Shown piece after piece: positions 1 to 7,470 of a stretch of 64,000 bases of DNA. The notes beneath the pieces are model-generated. The model did no database searches. It was given only the letters and a program-made list of their open reading frames with translations, and was not told the origin of the DNA. The translations under genes were made by a program, and so were the position numbers. The stretch is from the NCBI GenBank assembly GCA_023667095.1, contig JAMPAT010000001.1, positions 252,903-316,902 of the forward strand, in the 5' to 3' direction. Numbering within the stretch: position 1 is the first letter of the stretch; the number at the start of each line of letters is the position of its first letter. Origin of the DNA: Bacteroidales bacterium. GTDB taxonomy: Bacteria > Bacteroidota > Bacteroidia > Bacteroidales > UBA932.

Positions 1-154
1 CGCAGTACTCCACTATCTCATCTATGGTCACCTCCTCTGGCAGGAGGTGGTTCAGAAGTTCCTTGAGAAGATCCCTGTTTGAATGACAGGCGAAGACCGC
101 CTTGAATCCGGCGTCCGAGATCAGAGGCACATACTTTTTACTGTAGATTTCCAT
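1..154 (-). CDS. Rpn-family PD-(D/E)XK nuclease / putative transposase, N-terminal fragment
   Basis: Only the first 51 codons lie in the window; the gene runs off the left edge. It starts at ATG (complement of 152-154). The N-terminus reads MEIYSKKYVPLISDAGFKAV followed by FACHSNRDLLKELLNHLLP, which matches the opening of the Bacteroidota 'Rpn family recombination-promoting nuclease/putative transposase' (PDDEXK_2) proteins, where a YVPL-x-SDxGFK motif is followed by a short residue run and a helix of leucines. Family members are DNA endonucleases linked to RecA-independent recombination and are often present in many copies. The catalytic D and ExK residues are outside the window, so activity cannot be judged. 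The family call rests on recalled similarity of the N-terminal motif only. Confidence 0.7.
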   Translation of the reverse strand, partial: MEIYSKKYVPLISDAGFKAVFACHSNRDLLKELLNHLLPEEVTIDEIVEYC

Positions 155-634
155 TGCATTTGTGCTTTAGTCGTTATTATTATATGAATATGATATCAAC
201 GGGGAGTCCGGAGGGACAAGATACGGAGGCCATTACGTCCCGTCGCCATCTTCTGTCCACTGCCAAAAGTAGCAATTACTTCAACGCCGGTACCACACCT
301 AAAGGCCTCCAGATGCAGATTTTTCTTTTTCTTATAATAATTTTTTCTCTTTTTAATGCTTTTTCTTTTTTTGTGTCTCTTTTCTTTATGTGTAAAATTT
401 GTGGTTTCTCTTTTTTTGTATGTCAAATGCTGCCGGTTCCATTGTAGATGACTGTGGGAGGTCAGTCTCTCCATTGGTTTCAGCTACACCAGGAGCCATT
501 ATGAGAGCAGGCTTGTAAATAAGTCATTGTCCCATGGACAGGACAGCAAACTGACAGTACAGAAACAAGTCTGACCTTGAAGTCAATATGACTTTGAGGT
601 CAGACTTGTCGTTGTCAGCACATGGAACTGGGAG
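155..634. other. Non-coding stretch with a long pyrimidine-rich tract
   Basis: No convincing gene lies here. Positions about 315-425 are strongly biased to T with interspersed C on the + strand, so the complementary strand is a purine tract. Open frames through it encode only Phe/Leu/Ser-rich or Lys/Arg-rich low-complexity peptides and are not believable proteins. A hairpin near the right end (565-609) is listed separately as the likely terminator of the nucleoside phosphorylase gene. Confidence 0.6.
565..609 (-). terminator. Hairpin downstream of the nucleoside phosphorylase gene
   Basis: Perfect 13-bp outer arms (565-577 and 597-609) enclose a 2-nt internal loop on each side and an inner 5-bp stem (AAGTC/GACTT) closed by AATAT. 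It begins 25 nt past the stop codon of the minus-strand phosphorylase gene, and TTTCTGT follows on that strand. It is probably a transcription terminator, although the U-run is weak. Confidence 0.6.
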
Positions 635-1504
635 CTATTCTGCAAGCTTGTCCAGGACAAGTTCCACTAGCTTGCGGACCTGAGGTTTATAGTCAGGATT
701 GCTGCTCTTGAGATGCCTGTTGGCTATAATGCAGCATACCGTGCCTGCGTTGTGTCCGAGATGTGCTGCGATGCCTGCAATTGCGGAGCCCTCCATCTCG
801 AAGTTTGTCACACGCCATTCACCATAGCGGAATGATTCGAATGTATCAAGCATGTCAGGCATTGCAAGAGGCAGACGGAGCACACGTCCCTGCGGGCCAT
901 AGAAGCCGGAGGCAGCTATTGTCATGCCTTTGATTGTGCAGTCATTGAACTTGTCTATCATCTTCTGCCCTGCCTTTACAAAATAAGGGTCTGTCAGATG
1001 ACGGTTCCATCCTGTATGCTTCTTGAAAGCGTCCTCTATGCCAGGCATCACTATGCTGTCCCTGTCTGCATACCAGTTAAGAAGTCCGTCGCATCCGACT
1101 GACACATGCGAGAAGACAAATGAGCCAAGAGGTATGTCAGGCTGGATTGCGCCAGATGTCCCGATCCTGATTATATTGAGCGAGCGTTTCTCTGCCTTGA
1201 TTTCACGTGTTGAAAAATCGATGTTTGCAAGGGCGTCAAGCTCGTTCATCACGATATCGATATTGTCAGTACCGATACCTGTAGAAATGGCTGTCATCCT
1301 TACTCCTTTGTATTTACCTGTTACGGAGACGAATTCACGTGACTGATGACGGAACTCCTTTTCATCGAAATATTCCGCTATCATGTCTACCCTTCCAGGG
1401 TCTCCGACAAGGATCACGTTGTCTGCAAGTTCTTCCGGCCTCAGGTGCAGATGGAATACCGACCCGTCGGAATTGATTATAAGCTCTGATTCTGCTATTT
1501 TCAT
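635..1504 (-). CDS. Uridine phosphorylase-like nucleoside phosphorylase
   Basis: 289 aa, ATG start. The protein belongs to the PNP/UDP phosphorylase family (PF01048), which splits nucleosides with phosphate into free base and (deoxy)ribose-1-phosphate for pyrimidine or purine salvage in the cytoplasm. Visible family signatures are the phosphate-binding LVGDPGRVDMIAEYF near residue 31, the segment RIGTSGAIQPDIPLGSFV near residue 112, and the nucleoside-binding NFEMEGSAIAGIAAHLGH near residue 235, whose E-M-E holds the ribose. Length and these motifs fit the Udp/COG2820 branch better than DeoD, but base specificity cannot be read from sequence. The nearest promoter-like site lies about 465 bp upstream (1970-1977), so the mRNA would have a long leader made mostly of a tandem hairpin-rich repeat. 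Confidence 0.85.
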   Translation of the reverse strand: MKIAESELIINSDGSVFHLHLRPEELADNVILVGDPGRVDMIAEYFDEKEFRHQSREFVSVTGKYKGVRMTAISTGIGTDNIDIVMNELDALANIDFSTREIKAEKRSLNIIRIGTSGAIQPDIPLGSFVFSHVSVGCDGLLNWYADRDSIVMPGIEDAFKKHTGWNRHLTDPYFVKAGQKMIDKFNDCTIKGMTIAASGFYGPQGRVLRLPLAMPDMLDTFESFRYGEWRVTNFEMEGSAIAGIAAHLGHNAGTVCCIIANRHLKSSNPDYKPQVRKLVELVLDKLAE

Positions 1505-1893
1505 AATTCTGCGTTTTTATATTAATAATGTCACTGGCCATTGGAGGCCATATCTTTTATCAACGTTTTTCAAAGCCTGACGGCTTTGCCTTATATCATA
1601 TACATTACCCCTCCCTAAATCCCTCCCTTGGGGAGGGACTCCGTTTCTGAAGAAACGGGTCGGCGGATGCCGACTTGACAATTCTGCGTTTTTTATATTA
1701 ATAATGTCACTGGCCATTGGAGGCCATATCTTTTATCAACGTTTTTCAAAGCCTGACGGCTTTGCCTTATATCATATACATTACCCCTCCCTAAATCCCT
1801 CCCTTGGGGAGGGACTCCGTTTCTGAAGAAACGGGTCGGCGGATGCCGACTTGACAATTCTGCGTTTTTATATCAATAATGTCACAGGCCATC
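1505..1893. repeat. Tandem 175/176-bp repeat, 2.2 copies, hairpin-rich
   Basis: Unit 1 covers 1505-1679, unit 2 covers 1680-1855, and a partial third copy covers 1856-1893. The full units are essentially identical; unit 2 has one extra T in a T-run. Each unit contains several short perfect inverted repeats: AAAGCC-TGAC-GGCTTT, CCCTCCC-TT-GGGGAGGG, CCGTTTC-TGAA-GAAACGG and GTCGGC-GGAT-GCCGAC. There is no believable ORF. The array fills the space between the promoter-like site at 1970-1977 and the phosphorylase start, so it probably lies in its 5' leader. It is not CRISPR: units are long and there are no unique spacers. Confidence 0.9.
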
Positions 1894-1969
1894 CAGGGCT
1901 AGTCTTTCTGTATCTGTTTTATAAAGCCTCAGGCTTTGAGTATATGCTGAAAAAACAAACAACAGACGT

Positions 1970-1977
1970 CAAATATA
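1970..1977 (-). promoter_or_regulatory. Bacteroidota -7 box, candidate promoter of the phosphorylase gene
   Basis: TATATTTG on the minus strand matches the TAnnTTTG -7 consensus of Bacteroidota housekeeping promoters. The -33 element is not a clear match. Transcription leftward would cross the whole tandem repeat before reaching the ATG at 1504. Confidence 0.45.
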
Positions 1978-1998
1978 GTTTTATTTCATGAAAATTCC

Positions 1999-2006
1999 TA
2001 TTTTTG
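1999..2006 (+). promoter_or_regulatory. Bacteroidota -7 box, candidate promoter of the DUF4293 gene
   Basis: TATTTTTG on the + strand matches TAnnTTTG and lies about 100 nt before the chosen ATG at 2106, divergent from the site at 1970-1977. No good -33 TTTG is seen at the usual distance. Confidence 0.4.
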
Positions 2007-2105
2007 CCCGCTGAAAGCCTTTGGGAGTCCATGGACAAAAACAGCACCACAGGCCTCATAAGACAGGATATTTACAATAAGACTTATACAAAATTCAACA
2101 GGATC

Positions 2106-2564
2106 ATGTGGCAAAGGATACAGACTTTATACCTTGCAGTTGCAAGCATTCTCGTAGGTTCATTGTTTTTCTGCACAATGGCAACAGCCCTCGGGCCGAA
2201 TGGGGAAAGCGTTGATATTCACTATTATGAAAAGACAGCGTTCCTTATCTTCCTCATATCATTGTTTTCGGCAAATGTCATTGCACTGCTCACTTTCAAG
2301 GCAAGGATGCTCCAGATGAGGGTCTGCGTACTGGCAGCCCTGCTCCTTATAGGATTCCAGATCTGGATTGGAGTAGACTTCTATCACGGGCAGATAACAG
2401 GTATTGAAATCAACGGGATTGAAGGGAAAATGACTTTTTCAATTACAGCGGTCTTCCCTATAGTTGCAGCCATACTTGATGTCCTCGCAGCACGGGCTAT
2501 TGCACTTGATGAGGCAATGGTACAGTCCGCATCAAGGCTCCGCAGCGGCAGAAGGAGAAAATAG
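2106..2564 (+). CDS. DUF4293 family four-helix membrane protein
   Basis: 152 aa from the ATG at 2106, preferred over an upstream TTG at 2004 because DUF4293 proteins begin with M-x-QRIQT-(V/L)-(Y/F)-L, here MWQRIQTLYL. Four hydrophobic segments follow at about residues 8-28, 48-65, 74-92 and 112-133, with a basic C-terminus (RLRSGRRRK). DUF4293 is an uncharacterised inner-membrane family widespread in Bacteroidota; no function is known. It stands alone between the divergent phosphorylase gene and the convergent LytTR regulator gene. Confidence 0.8.
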   Translation: MWQRIQTLYLAVASILVGSLFFCTMATALGPNGESVDIHYYEKTAFLIFLISLFSANVIALLTFKARMLQMRVCVLAALLLIGFQIWIGVDFYHGQITGIEINGIEGKMTFSITAVFPIVAAILDVLAARAIALDEAMVQSASRLRSGRRRK

Positions 2565-2623
2565 CCCTGACAGTCGTCCACAGGAAGCAGGAATTCCAGA
2601 AATGAAAGCAAAAAAAAAGGAAG

Positions 2624-3514
2624 CTACATGGCTTCCCCACATGCATTACGGGCGACATCCCCATTGAGAAAGCGGTTCAGGACATTGTCAAGATATGTCT
2701 TTGTGACAGCTATAGGAGCGATCTGCTCATTGTCTATATCAAGATAATATGCATCCTGCTCCTTGCGGAGGACCTTTACCTTGTCTGCATTTACAATATA
2801 TTTACGGTGCACCCTCATCAGGGAACTGTCCCTGAAATTCTCCTCTACAGATTTCAGGCGGCATCTAAGGATATAGCTTTTCAGCTCACCGGCATTGTCG
2901 GCATACCACACCTTTATATAATTGTCATCTGACTCTATATAATAAAGGCTGGATGACTTGAGCGAAAGCCTGAGTGCACCCTTGTTGTCAAAGAGGGTTA
3001 TCCTGCTCTCCCCTTTTCCGGATACATCGTCGTCAGTCACCACCCCCATTGAGTTCATAAGACGGATAGTCTTGTTCTTGTCGACAAGGGCGAGATACAT
3101 TCCGGAAATAACCTCCGGAATTATCAGTGCAATCGTACCGTAGAGCATTGCCTTCGAGAATATCATCGATGTAGACAGCGATGGAGGATTCTGGATATCA
3201 AGTGTGACAAATGTGTAGAATGAACATATCATCACGACCTCTGCAATGCTCCATAGGACATATATGAGATATGTCATCCGGAACCATTTTCTTGCATGGT
3301 ACATGAGCACCCTGCTTAGAATGAGGATAAGTATGGAAAGCGCGATAAAGCCTGCTGTAAAGAGAAAGAACACCGAATCCCCGAGCCTGAACCAGGCAGT
3401 ATCGGAAAAAGGTATATATATATTAAGGAATATTATAGCGAACAGCACCGAAAATGTCACTGTGCCGACCATCTGAAGCTTTCCGAGGAAATAATCCGGT
3501 AATTTCTTGTTCAT
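2624..3514 (-). CDS. Membrane-anchored LytTR-family DNA-binding regulator
   Basis: 296 aa from the ATG at 3514; an upstream in-frame extension to 3943 is rejected because it crosses the promoter region and enters the opposing fabH. About four hydrophobic helices occupy residues 15-150 (for example TVTFSVLFAIIFLNIYI and FFLFTAGFIALSILILILS). The C-terminal third is a LytTR DNA-binding domain: SSLYYIESDDNYIKVWY, ILRCRLKSVEENF, MRVHRKYIVNADKVKVLRK and a final KTYLDNVLNRFL. LytTR proteins bind direct repeats in promoters; here the usual receiver domain is replaced by the membrane module, so the signal is probably sensed at the membrane, which is inference. A very good promoter (3535-3565) gives a leader of only about 14 nt. 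Confidence 0.85.
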   Translation of the reverse strand: MNKKLPDYFLGKLQMVGTVTFSVLFAIIFLNIYIPFSDTAWFRLGDSVFFLFTAGFIALSILILILSRVLMYHARKWFRMTYLIYVLWSIAEVVMICSFYTFVTLDIQNPPSLSTSMIFSKAMLYGTIALIIPEVISGMYLALVDKNKTIRLMNSMGVVTDDDVSGKGESRITLFDNKGALRLSLKSSSLYYIESDDNYIKVWYADNAGELKSYILRCRLKSVEENFRDSSLMRVHRKYIVNADKVKVLRKEQDAYYLDIDNEQIAPIAVTKTYLDNVLNRFLNGDVARNACGEAM

Positions 3515-3534
3515 ATCCCTGTCTTTATGGGGCA

Positions 3535-3565
3535 CAAAGGTAAAAAATTCGCCACATATTTCAAA
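3535..3565 (-). promoter_or_regulatory. Promoter of the LytTR regulator gene
   Basis: On the minus strand TTTG (complement of 3562-3565), 19 nt, then TACCTTTG (complement of 3535-3542). This is an exact match to TTTG-N19-TAnnTTTG. The -7 box ends about 20 nt before the ATG at 3514, which supports that start. Confidence 0.7.
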
Positions 3566-3643
3566 AATTTGCCACAATTTGACATTGTTTTGCCATGAAC
3601 CAGCCACTATATCCGGGTTATTGCCACTTATTGGGCAAAATAT

Positions 3644-3674
3644 TTTTCTGTATAAAAAAGCATACGTATTTTTG
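3644..3674 (+). promoter_or_regulatory. Candidate promoter of the fab operon
   Basis: TTTT at 3644-3647, 19 nt, then TATTTTTG at 3667-3674, close to the Bacteroidota consensus. The predicted start of transcription is about 60 nt before the fabH ATG. Confidence 0.5.
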
Positions 3675-3741
3675 TCCGGTTTTTTGCGTCCATGGAGAAC
3701 CTGGACACAGCAGGAATTATAGAAACTAACAGATATAGGAA

Positions 3742-4689
3742 ATGAAGATAATAGGAACGGGAAGCGTCCTTCCGAAGAAGGTAGTGACGAACGACATGCT
3801 CTCAGAATTTCTGGACACCAGCGATGCATGGATCTATCCGAGGACAGGAATAAGGAGCAGGCATGTAATCTCTGACGAGAAGCTGGAAGACCTGGCAATA
3901 GAGGCAGCAAAGAAAGCATTGGAGGATTCAGGGCTGAAGGCAAGCGAGCTTGACTTCATAATATGTTCAAATGTAGTAAACGAATATATCACTCCATCCC
4001 TGAGCTGTATCATACAGGGAGGAATCGGGGCAAGCTGTCCTTGTCTTGACATAAACTGCGCGTGCGCAGGTTTCCTTTACGCACTTGATGTTGCCGAGAC
4101 GCATTTCCTTGCAGGCAAGGTAAAGAATGTCCTGATTGTCTGTGCAGAGGAGCCGTCAAGGATGACAAGCTGGAAAGACAGGAACGTCTGTGTGCTGTTC
4201 GGTGACGGTGCTGGTGCCGCTGTCCTCACAGAGGGAGACAATATCAAGGGAATAAAGCTGTCAGCAGCAAGCGCGACCGACAAGCTCTACCAGATACGCA
4301 CACTTGAACCTACACCTTATATTACCAAGGAGGAGCACTCAGAGAGTCTCCAGATGAAAGGCCAGGACGTGTTCAAGTTTGCTGTGAAGGCTTCAAGCGG
4401 AGACATCAAATACCTTCTTGACGAGCTTGGCATGCAGGCTGACGAGATAGACCACTATCTCCTTCATCAGGCAAACATGAGAATCATCAATTCCATACGC
4501 GATTTCCTCGGACAGCCGGCTGAAAAATTCCCTACAAACATCGAGGACCATGGAAACTCATCATCGGCATGCTGCCCTATCCTTCTGGACGAGTGCAACC
4601 GCAAAGGCCTGCTGAAAAAGGGTGACAAGGTTGTCCTCAGTGCATTCGGTGCTGGATTCATTTCCGGTGCTGCAATCCTTGAATGGTAA
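3742..4689 (+). CDS. fabH: 3-oxoacyl-ACP synthase III (FabH type)
   Basis: 315 aa, ATG start, first gene of a fab operon. KAS III condenses an acyl-CoA primer with malonyl-ACP to start fatty acid synthesis. The thiolase-fold catalytic triad is visible: Cys108 in CACAGFLYAL, His242 in LLHQANMRI, and Asn272 in HGNSSSACC. The N-terminus IIGTGSVLPKKVVTNDML and the segment DTSDAWIYPRTGIRSRH are typical of FabH. In E. coli FabH the Asn motif reads YGNTS; here it is HGNSS followed by two Cys, a mild departure. Neighbours fabK, fabF and fabZ are on the same strand with gaps of 52, 18 and 35 nt. No acyl carrier protein or fabD gene lies in this operon. A starter role for a specialised lipid instead of bulk fatty acid is possible. 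Confidence 0.88.
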   Translation: MKIIGTGSVLPKKVVTNDMLSEFLDTSDAWIYPRTGIRSRHVISDEKLEDLAIEAAKKALEDSGLKASELDFIICSNVVNEYITPSLSCIIQGGIGASCPCLDINCACAGFLYALDVAETHFLAGKVKNVLIVCAEEPSRMTSWKDRNVCVLFGDGAGAAVLTEGDNIKGIKLSAASATDKLYQIRTLEPTPYITKEEHSESLQMKGQDVFKFAVKASSGDIKYLLDELGMQADEIDHYLLHQANMRIINSIRDFLGQPAEKFPTNIEDHGNSSSACCPILLDECNRKGLLKKGDKVVLSAFGAGFISGAAILEW

Positions 4690-4741
4690 AATTTGATTAC
4701 ATTTGCATCCGGATTAATATAGAACACATAATTTCAGAAAT

Positions 4742-5686
4742 ATGATCAAAAGCAGAATTTGCGAAATACTCGGTATCAAATACCCTGTATTCCAGGGCGG
4801 AATGGCATGGATTGCCGATGCATCACTTGCTGCCGCCGTATCAAACGCAGGCGGCCTTGGCCTGATATCCTCAATCAATGCAGGCACAGAGGCAGTCAGG
4901 AACGAGATTCGAAAATGCAAAGAGCTTACTGACAACCCATTCGGCGTAAACATCATGCTCCAGGCACCTAATGCAGGGGAGATTGCGCAGATGGTAATTG
5001 ACGAAGGTGTCAAGATACTTACTACAGGTGCAGGCTCACCTGCCCAGTATATGGAGGCATGGCAGGCTGCAGGAATCAAGGTCATCCCGGTTGTGGCCTC
5101 AGTCGCACTTGCACTCAAGATGCAGTCAATCGGTGCGACAGCTGTAATCGCAGAAGGCGCTGAATCCGGCGGACATGTAGGTGAGATACATACAATGGCA
5201 CTCCTCCCGCAGGTTGTAGATGCAGTGGAAATCCCGGTAATAGGAGCGGGCGGCATATGCGACGGACGTGGAGCTGCTGCGGCATTCATCCTTGGAGCGG
5301 ATGCGATACAGGTAGGTACACGTTTCCTTGCTGCTGAGGAATGTACAGCACACCAGAACTACAAGGACAAGATCCTCAAGGCATCTGATGTGTCAACTAT
5401 AGTCACAGGAAAGACACTCGGACATCCTGTCCGTTCACTCAAGACACCTTTCTCCAAGAACTTCGCAAAGATGGAGGCAGACCCTGCAGTAACCCCAGAG
5501 GAGATACTTGCATTCGGTACAGGAGCACTCCGCAAGGCAGTGAAAGAGGGAGATACAAACGGAAGCTACATGGCAGGAGAGGTAGCTGGAATGGTCAAGA
5601 AGATAGAGCCGGCAAAGGCTATTGTTGAAGACCTCATTCTCGGTGCAGAGAAGATTCTCGGAAACCCAGGCAATATTTTGGCTTAA
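4742..5686 (+). CDS. fabK: Enoyl-ACP reductase II (FabK, FMN-dependent)
   Basis: 314 aa, ATG start. FabK is the FMN flavoprotein enoyl-ACP reductase that completes each elongation cycle; it is unrelated to FabI. The sequence follows known FabK proteins closely: KYPVFQGGMAWIADASLA at residues 13-30, AVSNAGGLGLIS, DNPFGVNIML, GVKILTTGAGSPAQYMEAW, KVIPVVASVALA, AVIAEGAESGGHVGE near residue 138 (the conserved His of the active site), IPVIGAGGICDGRGAAAAF and DAIQVGTRFLAAEEC for FMN binding. It is clearly closer to FabK than to nitronate monooxygenases because of the ESGGH motif and the surrounding fab genes. FabK is also the reductase described for Porphyromonas gingivalis. If the genome lacks fabI, this would be the only enoyl reductase and would make the strain insensitive to FabI inhibitors. 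Confidence 0.9.
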   Translation: MIKSRICEILGIKYPVFQGGMAWIADASLAAAVSNAGGLGLISSINAGTEAVRNEIRKCKELTDNPFGVNIMLQAPNAGEIAQMVIDEGVKILTTGAGSPAQYMEAWQAAGIKVIPVVASVALALKMQSIGATAVIAEGAESGGHVGEIHTMALLPQVVDAVEIPVIGAGGICDGRGAAAAFILGADAIQVGTRFLAAEECTAHQNYKDKILKASDVSTIVTGKTLGHPVRSLKTPFSKNFAKMEADPAVTPEEILAFGTGALRKAVKEGDTNGSYMAGEVAGMVKKIEPAKAIVEDLILGAEKILGNPGNILA

Positions 5687-5704
5687 TAATTAAAGAAAAA
5701 CAAT

Positions 5705-6955
5705 ATGAGCAATAGACGAGTTGTAGTTACGGGAACAGGTGTGATATCACCTGTCGGAAACAATGTCGAGACATTCTGGAAGAACCTCCTTGACGGAGTT
5801 TGCGGCATAGACTTCATCACTGAATTCCCTACTGACGACCTGCCTGTAAAGATTGCAGGTGAAGTCAAGGATTTTAATCCTGCCGAGTACGGGATTGAGC
5901 CTGCATTCGCAAGAAAACAGGATAAATTTACAGTCTTCGCTGTAGCAGCAGCATACCAGGCTATGCAGCAGGCCGGACTGAGTTCCGCAGAGGGGGGCAA
6001 CATCGATCCTTTCAGGCTTGGTGTATATGTAGGCTCCGGAATCGGAGGATTCTCTGTACAGTACAGGGAGACTGAAAAGATGATAAAGGACGGTGCGAAA
6101 TGGATTTCACCGCTCTTCATCCCGACAATGATTTCAAACATCGCTGCAGGAAACATCGCAATCCGCAACAATGCATGCGGTCCATGCGTTCCAATCGTAA
6201 CAGCATGCGCGACATCCACACACACAATCGGTGAAGCCTACAGGGCTATCCTCCACGGCTATGCAGATGCAGTAATCGCCGGAGGAGCAGAGGCTGCCAC
6301 CATTCCACTTGGAATTGCAGGCTTCGCAAACGCCAAGGCCCTTTCAAGGGCAGAGGACCCTAAATACGCTTCGCTTCCATTCAACGCCAACAGGGGTGGA
6401 TTCGTAATGGCAGAGGGCGCAGGAATGCTTGTACTTGAAGAGTATGAGCATGCGAAGGCACGTGGAGCCGAAATCCTCGCTGAGGTTGTAGGATATGGCA
6501 ACACATGCGACGCACACCACGTGACTGCACCAAGACCGGACGGCGTGACACAGTCTGCGGCAATCAAGATGGCCCTCGACCAGGCAGGTTTCGATGCAGA
6601 TAAGGATGTCCTCTACATCAATGCACACGGGACAGGAACATCACTAAATGACTCATCAGAGACAAAGGCATACAAGCTTGCCCTCGGTGAGAATGCATAC
6701 AAGGCACATATCAGTTCTACAAAGTCAATGACCGGACACATGCTCGGCGCAGCAGGAGCAGTAGAGGCAATCGCTTCAGTGCTTGCATTGAAGAACGGTG
6801 TTGTCCCTCCTACAATAAACCTGGACGCTGCTGACCCTGAGTGTGACCTTGACTACACTCCAAACAAGCCGGTAGAGGCAGAACTCACAGTGGCAATCTC
6901 TGATTCACTTGGATTCGGTGGACACAACGGCTGTGTAGCATTCAGAAAATTTTAA
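5705..6955 (+). CDS. fabF: 3-oxoacyl-ACP synthase II (FabF)
   Basis: 416 aa, ATG start 18 nt after fabK. FabF elongates acyl-ACP by decarboxylative condensation with malonyl-ACP. The ketosynthase signatures are complete: RRVVVTGTGVISPVGN at the N-terminus, catalytic Cys168 in VTACATSTHTIGEAYR, first catalytic His in NAHGTGTSLND, second in KSMTGHMLGAAGAVEA, and the C-terminal SLGFGGHNGCVAF loop. Length matches typical FabF (about 410-420 aa). Being placed between fabK and fabZ suggests one co-transcribed elongation module: condensation, dehydration and reduction. The ketoreductase (fabG) is missing here; a FabG lies at 50997-51725 in a different operon. Confidence 0.93.
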   Translation: MSNRRVVVTGTGVISPVGNNVETFWKNLLDGVCGIDFITEFPTDDLPVKIAGEVKDFNPAEYGIEPAFARKQDKFTVFAVAAAYQAMQQAGLSSAEGGNIDPFRLGVYVGSGIGGFSVQYRETEKMIKDGAKWISPLFIPTMISNIAAGNIAIRNNACGPCVPIVTACATSTHTIGEAYRAILHGYADAVIAGGAEAATIPLGIAGFANAKALSRAEDPKYASLPFNANRGGFVMAEGAGMLVLEEYEHAKARGAEILAEVVGYGNTCDAHHVTAPRPDGVTQSAAIKMALDQAGFDADKDVLYINAHGTGTSLNDSSETKAYKLALGENAYKAHISSTKSMTGHMLGAAGAVEAIASVLALKNGVVPPTINLDAADPECDLDYTPNKPVEAELTVAISDSLGFGGHNGCVAFRKF

Positions 6956-6990
6956 GAAATTAAAGTACTAAAACCTATTCCTTTAATAAA

Positions 6991-7401
6991 ATGAACAAAG
7001 AAGAACTTAAAGAATATCTCCCGCATCGCGAGCCTATGCTGCTCGTCGATGAGATTGATATTGACGAGAACGGTGTTGCACACGCAAAATACACGATAAA
7101 GGAAGATGAATTCTTCTGCCGTGGACACTTCCCTGGCAATCCTATCGTCCCTGGAGTAATCCAGTGCGAGATTATGGCCCAGAGCTGTGCTCTTCTTGTC
7201 AAGGACCTTATCAAAGGCCACACTACGCTGTACAGTGGAATCAACAATGTAAAGTTCAAGAACATTGTACGCCCAGGTGATACCTGCGAAATCACTGCAA
7301 AGCTGGTTTCAAGCAGAGGAATGCTTTTCTTCTGTGAGGCAAAGCTTGAAGTAAACGGAAAGCTCTGCTGCAAGGGTGACCTTTCATTTGCCCTTGTATA
7401 G
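6991..7401 (+). CDS. fabZ: 3-hydroxyacyl-ACP dehydratase (FabZ type)
   Basis: 136 aa, ATG start. This hotdog-fold dehydratase removes water from 3-hydroxyacyl-ACP. The FabZ hallmarks are present: LPHREPMLLVDEI near the N-terminus, the active-site His46 in GHFPGNPIVPGV and the acidic partner Glu60 in IQCEIMAQSCALL. The protein is slightly shorter than E. coli FabZ (151 aa). It is the last gene of the operon; an exceptional 19-bp hairpin follows within 20 nt of its stop. A FabA-like isomerase role is less likely because FabA carries a different motif around the catalytic Asp. Confidence 0.9.
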   Translation: MNKEELKEYLPHREPMLLVDEIDIDENGVAHAKYTIKEDEFFCRGHFPGNPIVPGVIQCEIMAQSCALLVKDLIKGHTTLYSGINNVKFKNIVRPGDTCEITAKLVSSRGMLFFCEAKLEVNGKLCCKGDLSFALV

Positions 7402-7417
7402 GGTGACAGATGTACAT

Positions 7418-7459
7418 ATATGGAGAACGGGCCGGCGGATGCCGGCCCGTTCTCCATAT
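7418..7459. terminator. 19-bp perfect hairpin between convergent fabZ and thioesterase genes
   Basis: Left arm 7418-7436, loop GGAT 7437-7440, right arm 7441-7459, all 19 pairs perfect and the inner part almost pure G/C. It separates two converging genes, so it probably stops transcription from both sides. It lacks a long U-run. The GGCGGATGCC core with a GGAT loop recurs in the 1505-1893 repeat. Confidence 0.75.
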
Positions 7460-7470
7460 TGGCTACCACG

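Noticed and set aside
3515..3943. Longer start for the LytTR regulator (439 aa frame)
   Set aside because: It would run through its own promoter and into the opposite-strand fabH; the added residues are not membrane or domain-like.
4714..5289. Long minus-strand open frame opposite fabK
   Set aside because: Pro/Ala/Ser-rich shadow of the fabK reading frame; fabK is unmistakable. The same holds for similar shadows opposite fabF, SusC, GH2 and the CoA-transferase gene.
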